The notes beneath the pieces were generated by a model, which was not told where the DNA came from, did no database searches, and worked only from the letters and a program-made list of their open reading frames with translations. From the NCBI GenBank assembly GCA_937967705.1, contig CALCJG010000304.1, forward strand, positions 1 through 26,204: a stretch of 26,204 bases of DNA. Direction: 5' to 3'. Position 1 is the first letter of the stretch. Every line of letters starts with the position of its first letter. Below are positions 1 to 6,828 of this stretch, one piece after another. Position numbers and translations under genes: made by a program. The stretch comes from an uncultured Spirochaetia bacterium. GTDB lineage: Bacteria; Spirochaetota; UBA4802; JAGODF01.

Positions 1-774
1 GGTAATCTCCACAACAGCGCGGTCCTGGGCAATGCGAATATTGGGGACGATGGGTCCAGCGGGGTTGACAGGACGCAAACCCCGGAAAACCCTTTTGCGT
101 ACCCGGTTTCCTGCCCGGGACACATCACCGCCCGAAAAATCCCCCTCTATTTTTCTTGGAGGGAGGTATACCCCTTCCAGGGCTTTCAGGGAATCCAGCA
201 GATCTCTCCTGTTCAGCCCTTTTTCCCTGCCGGACCGCAGGGTTTGCACCAGGTCCACAATCCCCTCCTCACCGTCCCCGAGGAAAAAGGCATCCATAAA
301 CGCCGAGAGCGGAAGCGGATTGGAAACGGCCTCGCCCCCGGCGATGATCAGAGGATGGTTCTCCCCGCGTTCCCTGGCAAGGAGAGGCACCCGCCCCAGA
401 TCCAGAATCTGAAGGACGTTGGTGCAGAGGAGCTCATGGGAGATATTGAAACCGATCATCTCCAGTTCAGCCAGCGGCGTGTAGCTTTCCAGGGTGTAAA
501 GCGGCAGGTCAAGCCGGCGGACCTTCTCCTCGAAATCCGGCGGCACGGCAAATACCCTTTCACAGGCATATCCTTCAAGGGCATTTACGATATCGTAGAG
601 AATGCGTATACCGTTGTTCGACATTCCGACCTCGTAGAGGTCCGGGTAGCTGATGGCCATCCTCCAGACTGCATCGGGTTTCATCAAGGCATTCCTCTCG
701 CACCCCACATAGCGTGCAGGCATCTGGAGATCGCACACCAGCCTTTCCACGGATGACTCAGGCAGACGGCTCAT
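1..774 (-). CDS. B12-binding radical SAM protein, N-terminal part (TIGR03960-like), cut by the window edge
   Basis: This reading frame is open from an ATG at 774 to the first base of the window, giving 258 residues with no stop. The protein contains PDLYEVGMSNNGIRILY (about residues 44-60), a block SYTPLAELEMIGFNISHEL and LIIAGGEAVSNPLPL, then DAFFLGDGEEGIVDLV. These match the cobalamin-binding half of the TIGR03960 family of B12-binding radical SAM proteins. Near the edge, PIVPNIRIAQDRAVVEIT is the stretch that normally comes just before the CxxxCxxC iron-sulfur motif, so the catalytic half lies outside the window. Family members are usually about 600 residues and their substrate is not established. 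The start codon overlaps the stop of the DUF89 gene as ATGA, so the two are probably translationally coupled. The motifs make the family call fairly safe; the function remains open. Confidence 0.85.
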   Translation of the reverse strand, partial: MSRLPESSVERLVCDLQMPARYVGCERNALMKPDAVWRMAISYPDLYEVGMSNNGIRILYDIVNALEGYACERVFAVPPDFEEKVRRLDLPLYTLESYTPLAELEMIGFNISHELLCTNVLQILDLGRVPLLARERGENHPLIIAGGEAVSNPLPLSAFMDAFFLGDGEEGIVDLVQTLRSGREKGLNRRDLLDSLKALEGVYLPPRKIEGDFSGGDVSRAGNRVRKRVFRGLRPVNPAGPIVPNIRIAQDRAVVEIT

Positions 775-1661
775 CGCGTTGTCCCCTTGCGGATCAGGAC
801 GATCTCCCCCTTGGGGCATTTCATATGCCGGGCAACCACCATGCACTTGGTCATGAAGAGAAAGAAAACCTCACGGGAAACATCGGAAAGACATTCAAAG
901 TTGCCCTGCCCCTTGCTAATGACCATGTCCGCCGAATTAAAGAGTTCCATAAACCGAGCGTTACAGAGGGCCAGGGCCGTTCCGGGTGCGTCGGAACCGC
1001 TGGAGATTACCCTTACCCTGGGATCCAGTCCGGCCTGGCGGACATCGGCCTTTACCACGTCGTTGATGATGGGTCTCTCCCGCACGGCCAGGGTTATTTC
1101 CTTGTCGCCGTCATGCCGCAGTATCTCGTCGATCAGTATCCTGTCGAATACGATCTCACCGGCGTTATCCGCAAGATAGAGAATGTTCCGGGCCCTGCTC
1201 AGCCCGTCCAGAAAGCGTTTTATATGAAAGAGCCTCGTTCCTTCTCCAGCCGTCAGGCCTCGTTCCCGCTCCAGGATGTCACGGACATCCTTCTCCAGTT
1301 CGACGGAAATCTGGGCGCCGTAGTCGATGATGTTCCCCGCGATGGCCAGTTCCGTTGCCAGGGCAAGCCTGTCCCGGCTCCTTGCCACCTTCTTCTGCAG
1401 ATGAGGAAGTATTTCCAGAACCGATTCGTTGCTCCGCCGCTTCACATCACGGTAAGGATCTTTCTTCCCGGATATCCTCTTCACCATCTCATGTATACGC
1501 TTGCCCATGACCGGGGGAGGGGTGGAATTGTCGAATTCCTCCAGAGCCCTTGCGAGCTCCCGAAAGACCCGATTCTTCTTCTCCTCACCGAGACCGGCAT
1601 GCCGAGAGGCCTCCTGTGCCTGCTTGAAAAAACAGGGTATGCAGTCCGCATAGGTTTTCAT
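771..1661 (-). CDS. DUF89 / ARMT1-like damage-control metal-dependent phosphatase
   Basis: This is a 296-residue protein of the DUF89 family, subfamily I (prokaryotic type). The N-terminus MKTYADCIPC carries the CxxC pair (C7, C10) seen in that subfamily. Further hallmarks are GNIIDYGA (109-116), LADNAGEIVFDR with DNAGE at 165-169, and SKGQGNFE near residue 252; the Asp/Asn residues of these blocks bind the divalent metal. DUF89 proteins are cytosolic phosphatases thought to remove harmful or misplaced phosphometabolites. The substrate of this copy cannot be read from sequence. The start at 1661 has a GAAGGAAT ribosome site eight bases upstream. Its last bases overlap the radical SAM start (ATGA), which suggests an operon with that gene. 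Length is normal for the family. Confidence 0.88.
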   Translation of the reverse strand: MKTYADCIPCFFKQAQEASRHAGLGEEKKNRVFRELARALEEFDNSTPPPVMGKRIHEMVKRISGKKDPYRDVKRRSNESVLEILPHLQKKVARSRDRLALATELAIAGNIIDYGAQISVELEKDVRDILERERGLTAGEGTRLFHIKRFLDGLSRARNILYLADNAGEIVFDRILIDEILRHDGDKEITLAVRERPIINDVVKADVRQAGLDPRVRVISSGSDAPGTALALCNARFMELFNSADMVISKGQGNFECLSDVSREVFFLFMTKCMVVARHMKCPKGEIVLIRKGTTR

Positions 1662-1679
1662 TCAGCAATTCCTTCTTCC

Positions 1680-1694
1680 GGGGGACATGCCCCC
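1680..1694 (-). promoter_or_regulatory. Perfect GC hairpin in the leader of the DUF89 gene
   Basis: Five G and five C bases flank a five-base spacer, giving a perfect 5 bp all-GC stem just upstream of the ribosome binding site of the DUF89 gene. It could slow or modulate translation initiation, or be incidental. No U tract follows, so it is not a terminator. Confidence 0.3.
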
Positions 1695-1768
1695 GCATTA
1701 ATTGTTTATTCACACGAGCCGGTTCGCACAGGGAAAAAGCAACTACAATTTTAATGTCCAGGATATAC

Positions 1769-1793
1769 CCGGTCATCCGAAACGGACTCCCGG
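1769..1793 (-). terminator. Imperfect inverted repeat after the lipoprotein gene, possible weak terminator
   Basis: CCGG-3-TCCG-3-CGGA-3-CCGG is a symmetric interrupted stem that lies 17 bases past the stop codon of the minus-strand lipoprotein gene. There is no run of U after it, so intrinsic termination would be weak. It may instead be a processing or stability element. Confidence 0.25.
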
Positions 1794-1809
1794 CATGAGT
1801 AAAGCCGGT

Positions 1810-2907
1810 TCATTTTCCTGCACGCCCTACGCTTCCCAGCGGCAGAACCTCACCGATCCCCATGATGAGGAATCGCGAGGGATCCAGGCCCCGCTTGTGT
1901 ACCGTCATCATCAGATCCAGCGCCCCGTAGCCTACGGGTTCGTCGCCCAGGGGGAAGGTCCCCCACTGGGTGGGGATAAAAAAGCGCGCCTTAAGCTCCC
2001 CGAAGGCGTCGAGGGATTCCCGCACATCCATGTGGGCATAATGCATGAACCAGCGGGGGTGGTACGCGGTGATGGGCAGAAGAGCATAATCTATTCCCGG
2101 GAATCGCCTGCCGATCTCCCGGTAACCGGCGAAGTATCCGCTGTCCCCGCCGATGTATATCTTTCTCTTCCCGGAGATCAGCAGATAACTGGCCCAGAGA
2201 GACCGGTTGACCCCCTGGGTTACACGGCGAGACCAGTGCTGAGCGGGCAGACAGACCAGCTTCTGTCCCCCCCCCGCGTCCAGGGTCTGCCACCAGTCCA
2301 TCTCCACAGTATGGGGCTTGTTCATCTTTCGAACGGTATCCCCCAGCCCCAGCGGGACATAGACCCGGGCGGTGCGGGGCAGTTTCTCCACGCTGTCGGC
2401 GTCCAGATGATCGTAATGGTTATGGGTGATGATGATGCGGAGATCGGGACTCAGAGAGCGCAGGTCTTCCAGGCTCATCCCCGGGGGCGTTTTCCGTTTG
2501 GGCAGCAGGGCCCTTTCGGAAAAGATGGGATCCACGATCCAGTAACGCCCCTCCAGCCGGATCAGGTGGGTATCATGGCCGATCCAGAGAATGAAATCCC
2601 GGGACCCCATCGCGCGTATTCTTTTCAAGGCATTCCCGTGAATCCTTGGAAGAAAGCGCTCCTCCTCCGGGGTATACTGCTTCTTCCGGGAAAAACGCCA
2701 TTTAAGCAGATCGCCGATACCCTTCTCGTCCATGGGGTTCCAGGGATTGAAGAAGCGGCCGTCCCGGAAATGCGGGGCATAGAGTTTCTTCAGATCAGTG
2801 GAATCGATTCCCCTTCGCCAGGCCTCCTCATTGAAATTGGCTCCGCTGTGACCGCATCCGATCAGGAGCATGGCAAGGATCAAACTCATCAATGTCTTTT
2901 CGGCCAT
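1810..2907 (-). CDS. Metallo-beta-lactamase-fold lipoprotein, NAPE-PLD/UlaG-like
   Basis: This 365-residue protein starts with a lipoprotein signal: a short hydrophobic stretch ending in a lipobox LIGC with the lipidated Cys at 18. The body resembles the NAPE-PLD-like branch of the metallo-beta-lactamase fold. WIGHDTHLIRLEGRYWIVDP (about 108-127) is the typical lead strand pair, and ITHNHYDHLD carries the HxHxDH metal site (H162, H164, D166, H167). Later blocks are YIGGDSGYF and a GTFPLGDEP region. NAPE-PLD enzymes cleave N-acyl-phosphatidylethanolamines. A membrane-anchored, lipid-directed hydrolase would fit the envelope genes nearby, but the substrate is inference. The start is supported by GGGAGGA five bases before the ATG. 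A UlaG-like lactonase function is the main alternative. Confidence 0.85.
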   Translation of the reverse strand: MAEKTLMSLILAMLLIGCGHSGANFNEEAWRRGIDSTDLKKLYAPHFRDGRFFNPWNPMDEKGIGDLLKWRFSRKKQYTPEEERFLPRIHGNALKRIRAMGSRDFILWIGHDTHLIRLEGRYWIVDPIFSERALLPKRKTPPGMSLEDLRSLSPDLRIIITHNHYDHLDADSVEKLPRTARVYVPLGLGDTVRKMNKPHTVEMDWWQTLDAGGGQKLVCLPAQHWSRRVTQGVNRSLWASYLLISGKRKIYIGGDSGYFAGYREIGRRFPGIDYALLPITAYHPRWFMHYAHMDVRESLDAFGELKARFFIPTQWGTFPLGDEPVGYGALDLMMTVHKRGLDPSRFLIMGIGEVLPLGSVGRAGK

Positions 2908-2963
2908 CCCAATCCTCCCAAACCGCCTTAAGGGCCCGATAACAACTCCAGGCCTTCTTTTCC

Positions 2964-2969
2964 AGTATA
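2964..2969 (-). promoter_or_regulatory. Candidate -10 element upstream of the lipoprotein gene
   Basis: On the minus strand the hexamer TATACT lies about 60 bases upstream of the lipoprotein start. The matching -35 position (CCGAAA at 17 bases) is poor, so this is only a possible internal promoter between the ComEC-like gene and the lipoprotein gene. Confidence 0.25.
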
Positions 2970-3009
2970 GTCCATCAGGTGCGGATTTTCGGATTATTCT
3001 CCCTTCAAT

Positions 3010-5085
3010 TCATCGGGAAAGGGGGATTCGAGACAGGGCATCCGGTCCTCCGGCCTTTTCCAGGGCGGCGGCGGCATCCGGAGGTATGAGACTAAAGAGG
3101 TCCTGTGTGATGTCGTCCGTCCCCGAGGGTCTTTCATCCCTTTTCAGGGATTTCTTCAAACCGGGAGAAAGGGTCTTCCCCTCGCGGAAATCGGCAAACT
3201 TCAGCGGCACCCCGTCATGATCCAATAATTCGAAGAAGGATTTCATCCCGGGACTCAGCCGGAACTCAGAGTGGAGGGAACATTCCCGGAGCAGGAGATG
3301 ACGGGCCAGGTAGGTAAAGTGACGACTGTTCCGGTAATCCAGTCGGGGTATCATGAGCCGTACATCCCGAACCCCCGCCCGATTCAGATACCGAACGAGC
3401 CCTTCCGCGTCTGCCCGCGACCCCAGGTCTCCATAGAGGATGTCGCCGCCCTTTCCCGTCAGATAAAGCATATGCGAAACCTTCGTCTCCAGCAGCATCG
3501 GGGATCGACTCTGCGCCCAGCCCCCTGTCAGCAGGTAGAAGGCAAGCACAAAGGAAATGGGAACGCTCAGGGAGAGAATAACCCGCCGTCTTTTCAGGGG
3601 TATAAGGGGGATGAGGTAGAGCAGGAAGGGAATCATCAGAAGAGGAGCCTTATCCCCCACAGTGAAATGCCCCCTCAAACCGCTAATGAAACCCACGAAG
3701 ACGCAGATGGCGTCGTACAGATGATGAATACCCTCCGCCAGGAATCGGGCCCCGGAAGGCCATATGAAAGAGAGGGCGTTGGCCCCCAGGGAGGCCGCCA
3801 GTACCGACATGATCCCGGGAACCACGAGAACATTGGACAGTATGGCCACCGTGTTAACCTCATCGAGCTGAAGGAAGAGAACAGGGAAAACAATCAGCTG
3901 GGCGGAGAGCGTCAATGCCAGAGACCCGGCCAGGAATGCGGGCAGATAGGTGAAGACATCCCGGTAGAGCGAATAGAAGAGCAGAATGCCCAGCGTTGCC
4001 CCAAAAGAAAGCTGGAATCCCAGGCTGTAGATCTCATAGGGATGCAGGAAGAGTATAGCCAGGGCCGACAGGAAGAGGGCATTGAGCACATTACGGTCAT
4101 AATCGAAAAGATATTGAGCCAGGAAAGCCAGAAACATGATATAAGCCCTTTGCAGGGAGACGGGCATATCGGTTATACATAAATACAGGGTTAAAAGGAG
4201 CACGGTCACAAGGTAGATAATCTTTCGGTTGATACGCCAGGCCCCCAGGATCAACATCGGTATCATGCCGATGACCGCCACATGAGCCCCGCTGGCGGCG
4301 AGGATATGCATCACCCCCGCCCTCTTGAATTCGAACAGCGTCTTCTTGCCGATATGGTTCTTATTCCCGAAATAGAGCCCCTTGAGCATCCCCGCCGTCT
4401 CCCCCCGAAACAGGAGATCGATCCTTTTACCGATCCCTCTTCGCAACTCTTCGCGCCAGCCGATCGAACCCCGTTCAATCAGACGGTAATTCCCCTCCCG
4501 GAGATGGATGCGGAAGGAAATACCCCTCCGCAGAAGGGACCGGTTCAGAAAATTGCCCTGCCCGTCCCCCTCATCGACGGATAGTGGGGACGGGGCCTGT
4601 TCCATGCTCAATCGATCGCCGGTTCGCAGATCGAGAGATCGGGATGCATAGGCAACAGCCAGGGAGGTGCCCCCGGTCCCCGTTACCTTTAACGGCATCA
4701 GGACAACCTCCTGATGATAAGCCATCAACCGCAACTCCTTCACCACCCCTTCCCAGGGACAAACCCCGGAGAAAGGAGCCGGGGAGGCAACAGCAATACT
4801 CCGGACCCGGAAATAGCCGCACAGAATACAGAGAAGGATCAGTAAAAGGAGCAGGAGGGCATTGACTGCTGATCCCTTCATCCGGGAAAAAGCGGAAAGG
4901 GCCATGCGCCTGGATACAAGGGGGAAGAGAGCCACCCCTGCCAGCCCCAGGAAAGCGATCAGCAGAATTTCGCCCCCGGAACCGCTGAGACCTCCATAGG
5001 CTATCAGTATGGTTGTAATGGTAAAGATGAGAAAAAGGAGCGAGGGAAGAGGGGCTTTACGTAACAGGTCCTTATAAGCTTCCAA
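3010..5085 (-). CDS. comEC: ComEC/Rec2-like DNA uptake channel with a degenerate C-terminal hydrolase domain
   Basis: This is a large polytopic membrane protein, 691 residues from the proposed start. The N-terminal third has paired hydrophobic helices and a soluble OB-like segment (DUF4131 style). The middle holds the ComEC competence core: GVMHILAASGAHVAVIGMIP, then DMPVSLQRAYIM and GFQLSFGATLGILLFYS. ComEC homologues move single-stranded DNA across the inner membrane. The last 164 residues resemble the usual metallo-beta-lactamase domain in outline, but where HxHxDH should be there is PRLDYRNS (3325-3348), so metal hydrolysis is unlikely. No ATG precedes the first membrane helix in a sensible place. 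I chose TTG at 5085, which overlaps the preceding gene by 14 bases and suggests coupling. The frame stays open upstream to an ATG at 5277, but that lies deep inside the neighbouring gene. Confidence 0.85.
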   Translation of the reverse strand: MEAYKDLLRKAPLPSLLFLIFTITTILIAYGGLSGSGGEILLIAFLGLAGVALFPLVSRRMALSAFSRMKGSAVNALLLLLLILLCILCGYFRVRSIAVASPAPFSGVCPWEGVVKELRLMAYHQEVVLMPLKVTGTGGTSLAVAYASRSLDLRTGDRLSMEQAPSPLSVDEGDGQGNFLNRSLLRRGISFRIHLREGNYRLIERGSIGWREELRRGIGKRIDLLFRGETAGMLKGLYFGNKNHIGKKTLFEFKRAGVMHILAASGAHVAVIGMIPMLILGAWRINRKIIYLVTVLLLTLYLCITDMPVSLQRAYIMFLAFLAQYLFDYDRNVLNALFLSALAILFLHPYEIYSLGFQLSFGATLGILLFYSLYRDVFTYLPAFLAGSLALTLSAQLIVFPVLFLQLDEVNTVAILSNVLVVPGIMSVLAASLGANALSFIWPSGARFLAEGIHHLYDAICVFVGFISGLRGHFTVGDKAPLLMIPFLLYLIPLIPLKRRRVILSLSVPISFVLAFYLLTGGWAQSRSPMLLETKVSHMLYLTGKGGDILYGDLGSRADAEGLVRYLNRAGVRDVRLMIPRLDYRNSRHFTYLARHLLLRECSLHSEFRLSPGMKSFFELLDHDGVPLKFADFREGKTLSPGLKKSLKRDERPSGTDDITQDLFSLIPPDAAAALEKAGGPDALSRIPLSR

Positions 5086-5644
5086 CTTTATAAACCAGCC
5101 CCACGTTAATTCCGTAACTGATCTTTCTGGAGTCCTCTCCCATCCCGAAACTGCCATAACGCCCCTGGGCATCCAGAATAAATCGGAGATCCTGGGTAAA
5201 ATGGATGATAAATCCCAGGGAGGCGGTGAAGCCCCCTCCCCCATCATAGCGCTTCGAAGCGGGAGGCGTTTCCACATACAGCCCCATCCCCGGAGCCAGT
5301 GCGAATACCGATGTCGGGTAATAGGCGTACTTGCCCGTAAAACCGAAATAGAGATGATTTACCGCTATCTCGGTCTCCGAGGCGGAATTGGAAAGATACT
5401 GAATGATGAATTCCCCCACCAGGGGAGCGGCAAAGACGTCGAGCTGGATGCCGCCCCCGTAGAAATTACCGGCTACCTTTTTAGTGCCTGTTTCGTTGTC
5501 AAACCAGTCATTGTAGGTAATCTTGTTGACTCCGCCGCTGAACGCGGGCCCCAGGAAGGTAAAGATCCTGTCCTCTGCCTGAAGAACTCCCGGTACTAGC
5601 ATGAGCAGGACCAGAATCAGTGGGATGAGCCGCTTTCCATTCAC
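5072..5644 (-). CDS. Small predicted outer-membrane beta-barrel protein
   Basis: This 190-residue protein has a clear signal peptide: MNGKRL followed by a Leu/Val-rich core ending VLQA-ED, with cleavage near residue 23. The mature part is rich in alternating polar and hydrophobic strands with many Gly, Tyr and Phe residues, and it ends in a strand finishing GLVYKVGSL. This pattern is typical of eight-stranded outer-membrane barrels of the OmpW/OmpA-barrel size class. I do not recognise a named family. It is 28 bases downstream of the LolA-like gene, and its last 14 bases probably overlap the start of the ComEC-like gene, so the three should form one transcript. Outer-membrane location is inference from composition. 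A periplasmic beta-sandwich is the alternative. Confidence 0.7.
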   Translation of the reverse strand: MNGKRLIPLILVLLMLVPGVLQAEDRIFTFLGPAFSGGVNKITYNDWFDNETGTKKVAGNFYGGGIQLDVFAAPLVGEFIIQYLSNSASETEIAVNHLYFGFTGKYAYYPTSVFALAPGMGLYVETPPASKRYDGGGGFTASLGFIIHFTQDLRFILDAQGRYGSFGMGEDSRKISYGINVGLVYKVGSL

Positions 5645-5672
5645 CTCGTTGTTACCCTTTTGATTCTCATGG

Positions 5673-6278
5673 TTATTTGATATTCAGGGGATTCACCACA
5701 AGCTGAGCGCTCGCGGGAGGTTTGAAGTCGAAGACCCCGGGAGAGATACCCTCTCCGATGATAACCCCGGAGAGGCTGATGTTCATATTGCCCCCATCCT
5801 TGGTCTTCAAGACGGCCTTCTTCAACAGAAAACTTCCGTCCACCACCAGGGTAATCTCCGAAAAATGCTTGTCGTTATTCTTCAGCTTGATGGTATAACC
5901 GCCGGCACCCCCGGAAACGATACCTGTGTATCCGGAAACCAGACCGGCGATACCCCCGGAACCTCCACGGCCCACATCCTGTACACCGCATATATTGCTG
6001 GAAGGATCGAAAACCCACAGTTTGCTGCCGTTGCAGGCGACAATCTTCCCTGACGGGGAGGAGAATTTCACGTAAATCTTTCCAGGCGCCATGTACTTAA
6101 AGCTGCCGGTATACATGGATCCGGAGGAATGACTCCATGAAACCGTACCCCTCATGGTACCGATCCCCAGCATCCTGCTCCTGAATTTTGCCACAGCCTC
6201 CTCTGCCGTCATGGCAAAGAGGAGATTCGAACACATCAGAAAACAGAGCGACAGAACCCAAATCAATTTCTTATTCAT
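5673..6278 (-). CDS. LolA-like periplasmic lipoprotein carrier
   Basis: This is a 201-residue secreted protein. MNKKLIWVLSLCFLM and a short hydrophobic tail ending NLLFA form the signal peptide, cleaved near residue 22. The mature domain reads as a LolA fold: MRGTVSWSHSSGS, GSFKYMAPGKIYVKFSSPSG, NGSKLWVFDPSSN and a C-terminal GVFDFKPPAS. These correspond to the strands and the closing loop of outer-membrane lipoprotein carriers. LolA ferries lipoproteins from the inner to the outer membrane; a Gly-rich insert (GRGGSGGIAGLVSG) near residue 105 is unusual. An in-frame TTG at 6293 precedes the ATG, but the GAGGGAG ribosome site lies between them, so 6278 is the start. It could be a lineage-specific LolA-fold protein rather than the main carrier. 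Confidence 0.75.
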   Translation of the reverse strand: MNKKLIWVLSLCFLMCSNLLFAMTAEEAVAKFRSRMLGIGTMRGTVSWSHSSGSMYTGSFKYMAPGKIYVKFSSPSGKIVACNGSKLWVFDPSSNICGVQDVGRGGSGGIAGLVSGYTGIVSGGAGGYTIKLKNNDKHFSEITLVVDGSFLLKKAVLKTKDGGNMNISLSGVIIGEGISPGVFDFKPPASAQLVVNPLNIK

Positions 6279-6385
6279 TAAATGCTCCCTCAATTAAACA
6301 ATACGAATGAAGCCTCATAAAATGGAACCGTTTTTCACGCAAGGAATAATTTTTCCATAATTATCAGTTTACAGGCCTCCCATAC

Positions 6386-6414
6386 CAGATATCATTAGAA
6401 AGGGGGAAAATCAA
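6386..6414 (-). promoter_or_regulatory. Candidate sigma-70 promoter for the LolA-like / barrel / ComEC unit
   Basis: On the minus strand TTGATT (6409-6414) and TATCTG (6386-6391) are separated by 17 bases. The -35 is good and the -10 moderate. It would start transcription about 100 bases before the LolA-like start codon. Confidence 0.3.
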
Positions 6415-6517
6415 TTAGAAAATCTCCCGGATCAGAAGAAACCGGTCTGCATCTGACACTATTTACATGATACCCGTAATTCCCATTATCAGATCGCGGG
6501 AAACCGCAGCAATATAC

Positions 6518-6546
6518 TTGACAAAGCATTTCACATACCCTGTAAT
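6518..6546 (+). promoter_or_regulatory. Strong candidate sigma-70 promoter upstream of the sigma factor gene
   Basis: A consensus TTGACA (6518-6523) is followed after exactly 17 bases by TGTAAT (6541-6546, five of six matches). It faces the sigma factor gene and would give a leader of about 275 bases. Confidence 0.55.
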
Positions 6547-6615
6547 TAAATTTTCCTGTTTTCTCGCTGCAGGAATGATTTTTCTTGCAAAAAACAGGCC
6601 TTCCCGTTTATGGGC

Positions 6616-6621
6616 TATAAT
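6616..6621 (+). promoter_or_regulatory. Perfect -10 hexamer, possible second promoter ahead of the leader ORF
   Basis: TATAAT sits 36 bases before the start codon of the 20-codon leader ORF, but the -35 position (AACAGG) is poor. It may be an activator-dependent or proximal promoter producing a leader of about 200 bases. Confidence 0.35.
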
Positions 6622-6651
6622 ATATATAGTTCCCTATAAGTCGGAGGGACT

Positions 6652-6714
6652 ATGGAACAGACATTGCTCCCTCCCTATGAGCGCTATGTTGACTTTTTCA
6701 GGGTATTGATATAA
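6652..6714 (+). CDS. Possible 20-residue leader peptide ahead of the sigma factor gene
   Basis: ATG at 6652 opens a 20-codon frame ending in TAA at 6712-6714, with product MEQTLLPPYERYVDFFRVLI. It is preceded by a near-ideal GGAGGGA ribosome site at 6643-6649, the best in this region. The same seven bases are perfectly complementary to TCCCTCC at 6668-6674 inside the ORF, so the initiation site can fold shut. It lies between the candidate promoters and the sigma gene, which fits a regulatory leader peptide. No run of one amino acid suggests classical attenuation. It could also be chance. Confidence 0.35.
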   Translation: MEQTLLPPYERYVDFFRVLI

Positions 6715-6781
6715 TCTTTATGCCTGATCAAGGGGTTTTAAGTTGCACGATTATGAACTTTTAAGAGGAAGATGTCTTGAC

Positions 6782-6798
6782 TGGAGGAAATCCCTCCA
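6782..6798 (+). promoter_or_regulatory. Leader hairpin 31 bases before the sigma factor start
   Basis: TGGAGG (6782-6787) and CCTCCA (6793-6798) form a perfect 6 bp stem with a five-base loop. The left arm holds a Shine-Dalgarno-like GGAGG. It could block a ribosome landing site or pair with the other complementary blocks in the leader. Confidence 0.35.
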
Positions 6799-6828
6799 CT
6801 CTGAAGGGAAGCCAGGAATACACTTGAT

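Larger units (their letters stand above)
6279..6828. other. Divergent intergenic region between the LolA-like gene and the sigma factor gene
   Basis: This region of 550 bases has no convincing long coding frame. It is visibly more AT-rich than the genes on either side. It holds a minus-strand candidate promoter for the LolA-like unit, two plus-strand candidate promoters, a 20-codon ORF and complementary purine/pyrimidine blocks; these are listed separately. The sigma gene therefore has a leader of roughly 200-290 bases, long for a simple 5' untranslated region. Confidence 0.6.

Noticed and set aside
100..200. Suspected frameshift in the radical SAM gene
   Set aside because: A first reading suggested a frame change near 150. 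Rechecking the bases showed one continuous open frame to the window edge.
714..1754. 346-codon plus-strand frame
   Set aside because: It lies antisense to the DUF89 gene, whose family motifs are clear. The product resembles no family and is a shadow of codon bias.
1702..2931. 409-codon plus-strand frame
   Set aside because: It is the complement of the metallo-beta-lactamase lipoprotein gene, which has a lipobox, HxHxDH and a ribosome site.
3271..4182. 303-codon plus-strand frame
   Set aside because: It is antisense to the ComEC core and its product is a polar sequence without domain signals, produced by complementing membrane-helix codons.
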